Positions 5,790 through 6,278 of a stretch of DNA of 6,278 nucleotides are shown here, in pieces. Position 1 is the stretch's first letter, and the number at the start of each line of letters is the position of its first letter. Source of the stretch: Allobosea sp. Lineage in GTDB: Bacteria > Pseudomonadota > Alphaproteobacteria > Rhizobiales > Beijerinckiaceae. The stretch spans positions 1 to 6,278 of the forward strand of contig JAKFWE010000353.1 in NCBI GenBank assembly GCA_021732895.1, read 5' to 3'. The position numbers were made by a program, and so were the translations under genes. Under the pieces are notes generated by a model. The model was not told the DNA's origin, did no database searches, and saw only the letters and a list, made by a program, of their open reading frames with translations.

Positions 5790-5816
5790 TTCGGCGCCCG
5801 AAGGCGCAGCTGCGCC
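5790..5816. repeat. Adjacent palindromes in the deacetylase downstream gap
   Basis: The 136-bp gap at 5722-5857 holds two neighbouring inverted repeats. One is TTCGG-CGC-CCGAA (5790-5802). The other is the perfect 14-bp palindrome GGCGCAGCTGCGCC (5803-5816). Without a T-run neither is a standard intrinsic terminator, but together they could stop or pause transcription from phaR and the deacetylase gene, or bind a regulator of the next gene, whose ATG lies 41 bases on. I see no convincing -35/-10 pair in this gap. Confidence 0.4.
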
Positions 5817-5857
5817 CGACAGCGCTGACGCGCCCCATCGGAAACGGAACGGATTCC

Positions 5858-6278
5858 ATGAAACGCACCCGAAACTGGTTTTTGATCGGCACGATTCTGC
5901 CTGCGCTCACGCTCGCCCAGGCCGGCCTTGCCGCGCCTGCGGCCGGCGGGCCGAGCCGGCTCGCCCAAGCTCCCACGCCATCCGACGACGCGCCGGGCAG
6001 ACCGCGCCGGCAAGACCGGCCGGAACAGGAACGGGGCCGGAGTCGCGGCGGCGCCGAGGCGCGTCCGGAGGCCCGCCCCGACCGCGCGCCGGGCGCCGAA
6101 CGGCCACGGCCGGAACGCCCTGCCGGCGCCGAGCGCCCGGCGGCCTCCCAGCCGGCCGCTCCCGTGGCGCCCCGGCCGGCTCCGGTTCCGCCCGCGGCCG
6201 CTCCAGCCCAGCCGGCTCCGCCGCGCGCCGCGCCCGTGCCGCCAGCGGCCGCTCCCGCCCAGCCCACCGCGCCGAGGC
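5858..6278 (+). CDS. Secreted Pro/Ala/Arg-rich protein, 5' part only
   Basis: An open frame begins at ATG 5858 and runs off the window end without a stop (140 complete codons visible). It starts with a clear signal peptide: basic MKRTRN, a hydrophobic core (WFLIGTILPALTLA, residues 7-20) and Ala-rich cleavage options after residues 22, 25 or 26. The rest is low-complexity: an Arg/Glu/Pro-rich segment (about 47-95) followed by a Pro/Ala-rich segment with a 17-residue tandem repeat (from about 106). Such a linker would suit a protein anchored in or crossing the periplasm. In related alphaproteobacteria, OmpA-family outer-membrane proteins often have this kind of long N-terminal part, so an OmpA-like C-terminus outside the window is possible; this is a guess, not shown. 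A purine-rich GGAACGGA lies just upstream and may serve as a weak ribosome binding site. The large open frame on the opposite strand (down to 4918) is antisense. Confidence 0.7.
   Translation, partial: MKRTRNWFLIGTILPALTLAQAGLAAPAAGGPSRLAQAPTPSDDAPGRPRRQDRPEQERGRSRGGAEARPEARPDRAPGAERPRPERPAGAERPAASQPAAPVAPRPAPVPPAAAPAQPAPPRAAPVPPAAAPAQPTAPR
6179..6265 (+). repeat. 51-bp tandem repeat encoding a Pro/Ala-rich unit
   Basis: Within the partial secreted-protein gene, APVPPAAAPAQP is encoded at 6179-6214 and again, identical in protein, at 6230-6265. The period is 51 bp (17 residues). The two copies differ at several third codon positions, so protein sequence is conserved better than DNA. More copies could follow beyond the window. 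Confidence 0.65.

Noticed and set aside
4918..6267. Long 449-residue open frame on the minus strand
   Set aside because: It is antisense to the deacetylase and the secreted-protein gene; composition is low-complexity Gly/Ala/Arg, while the sense frame of 4819-5721 has clear CE4 motifs.
1..6278. PHB synthase gene (phaC) or phasin gene expected near phaAB and phaR
   Set aside because: No coding region in the window has synthase or phasin features. In rhizobial-type genomes phaC is commonly located elsewhere, so its absence is not abnormal.

Overview
The window is GC-rich chromosomal DNA (about two thirds G+C by eye). Its gene content and order point to an alphaproteobacterium of the Hyphomicrobiales/Rhizobiales type: phaA-phaB transcribed away from phaR, with no phaC nearby. 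The exact genus cannot be fixed from the sequence alone; a Bosea- or Methylobacterium-like bacterium would fit.

Layout from left to right. (1) Positions 16-1218 (+) encode a fosmidomycin-resistance (Fsr)-type MFS exporter. (2) Positions 1225-1876 (-) hold a two-gene type II toxin-antitoxin module of the HI1419/HI1420 type, toxin first and antitoxin second. It meets fsr tail to tail with only 6 bp between stop codons. (3) Positions 1918-3917 (-) hold the first two steps of polyhydroxybutyrate (PHB) synthesis: phaA (acetyl-CoA acetyltransferase) followed by phaB (acetoacetyl-CoA reductase). (4) A roughly 300-bp divergent control region follows. (5) phaR, the PHB-responsive repressor, reads rightward, and its stop codon overlaps by 4 bp the start of a CE4/NodB-type polysaccharide deacetylase gene. 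(6) After a 136-bp gap comes the 5' part of a gene for a secreted Pro/Ala/Arg-rich protein, cut by the window edge.

How the genes work together: PhaA condenses two acetyl-CoA to acetoacetyl-CoA and PhaB reduces this to (R)-3-hydroxybutyryl-CoA, the monomer used by PHB synthase, which must be encoded elsewhere. PhaR senses PHB and represses granule-associated genes; the divergent arrangement makes the phaA-phaR intergenic region the natural place for local control. The deacetylase gene appears to be translationally coupled to phaR. The toxin-antitoxin pair looks like an accessory insertion at the 3' end of the pha operon.

No RNA genes, CRISPR array, insertion sequence or phage gene was seen. 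Most of the window is ordinary core metabolism. The points most worth a second look are the placement and start signals of the toxin-antitoxin module, the helically phased direct repeat upstream of phaR, and the phaR-deacetylase coupling.
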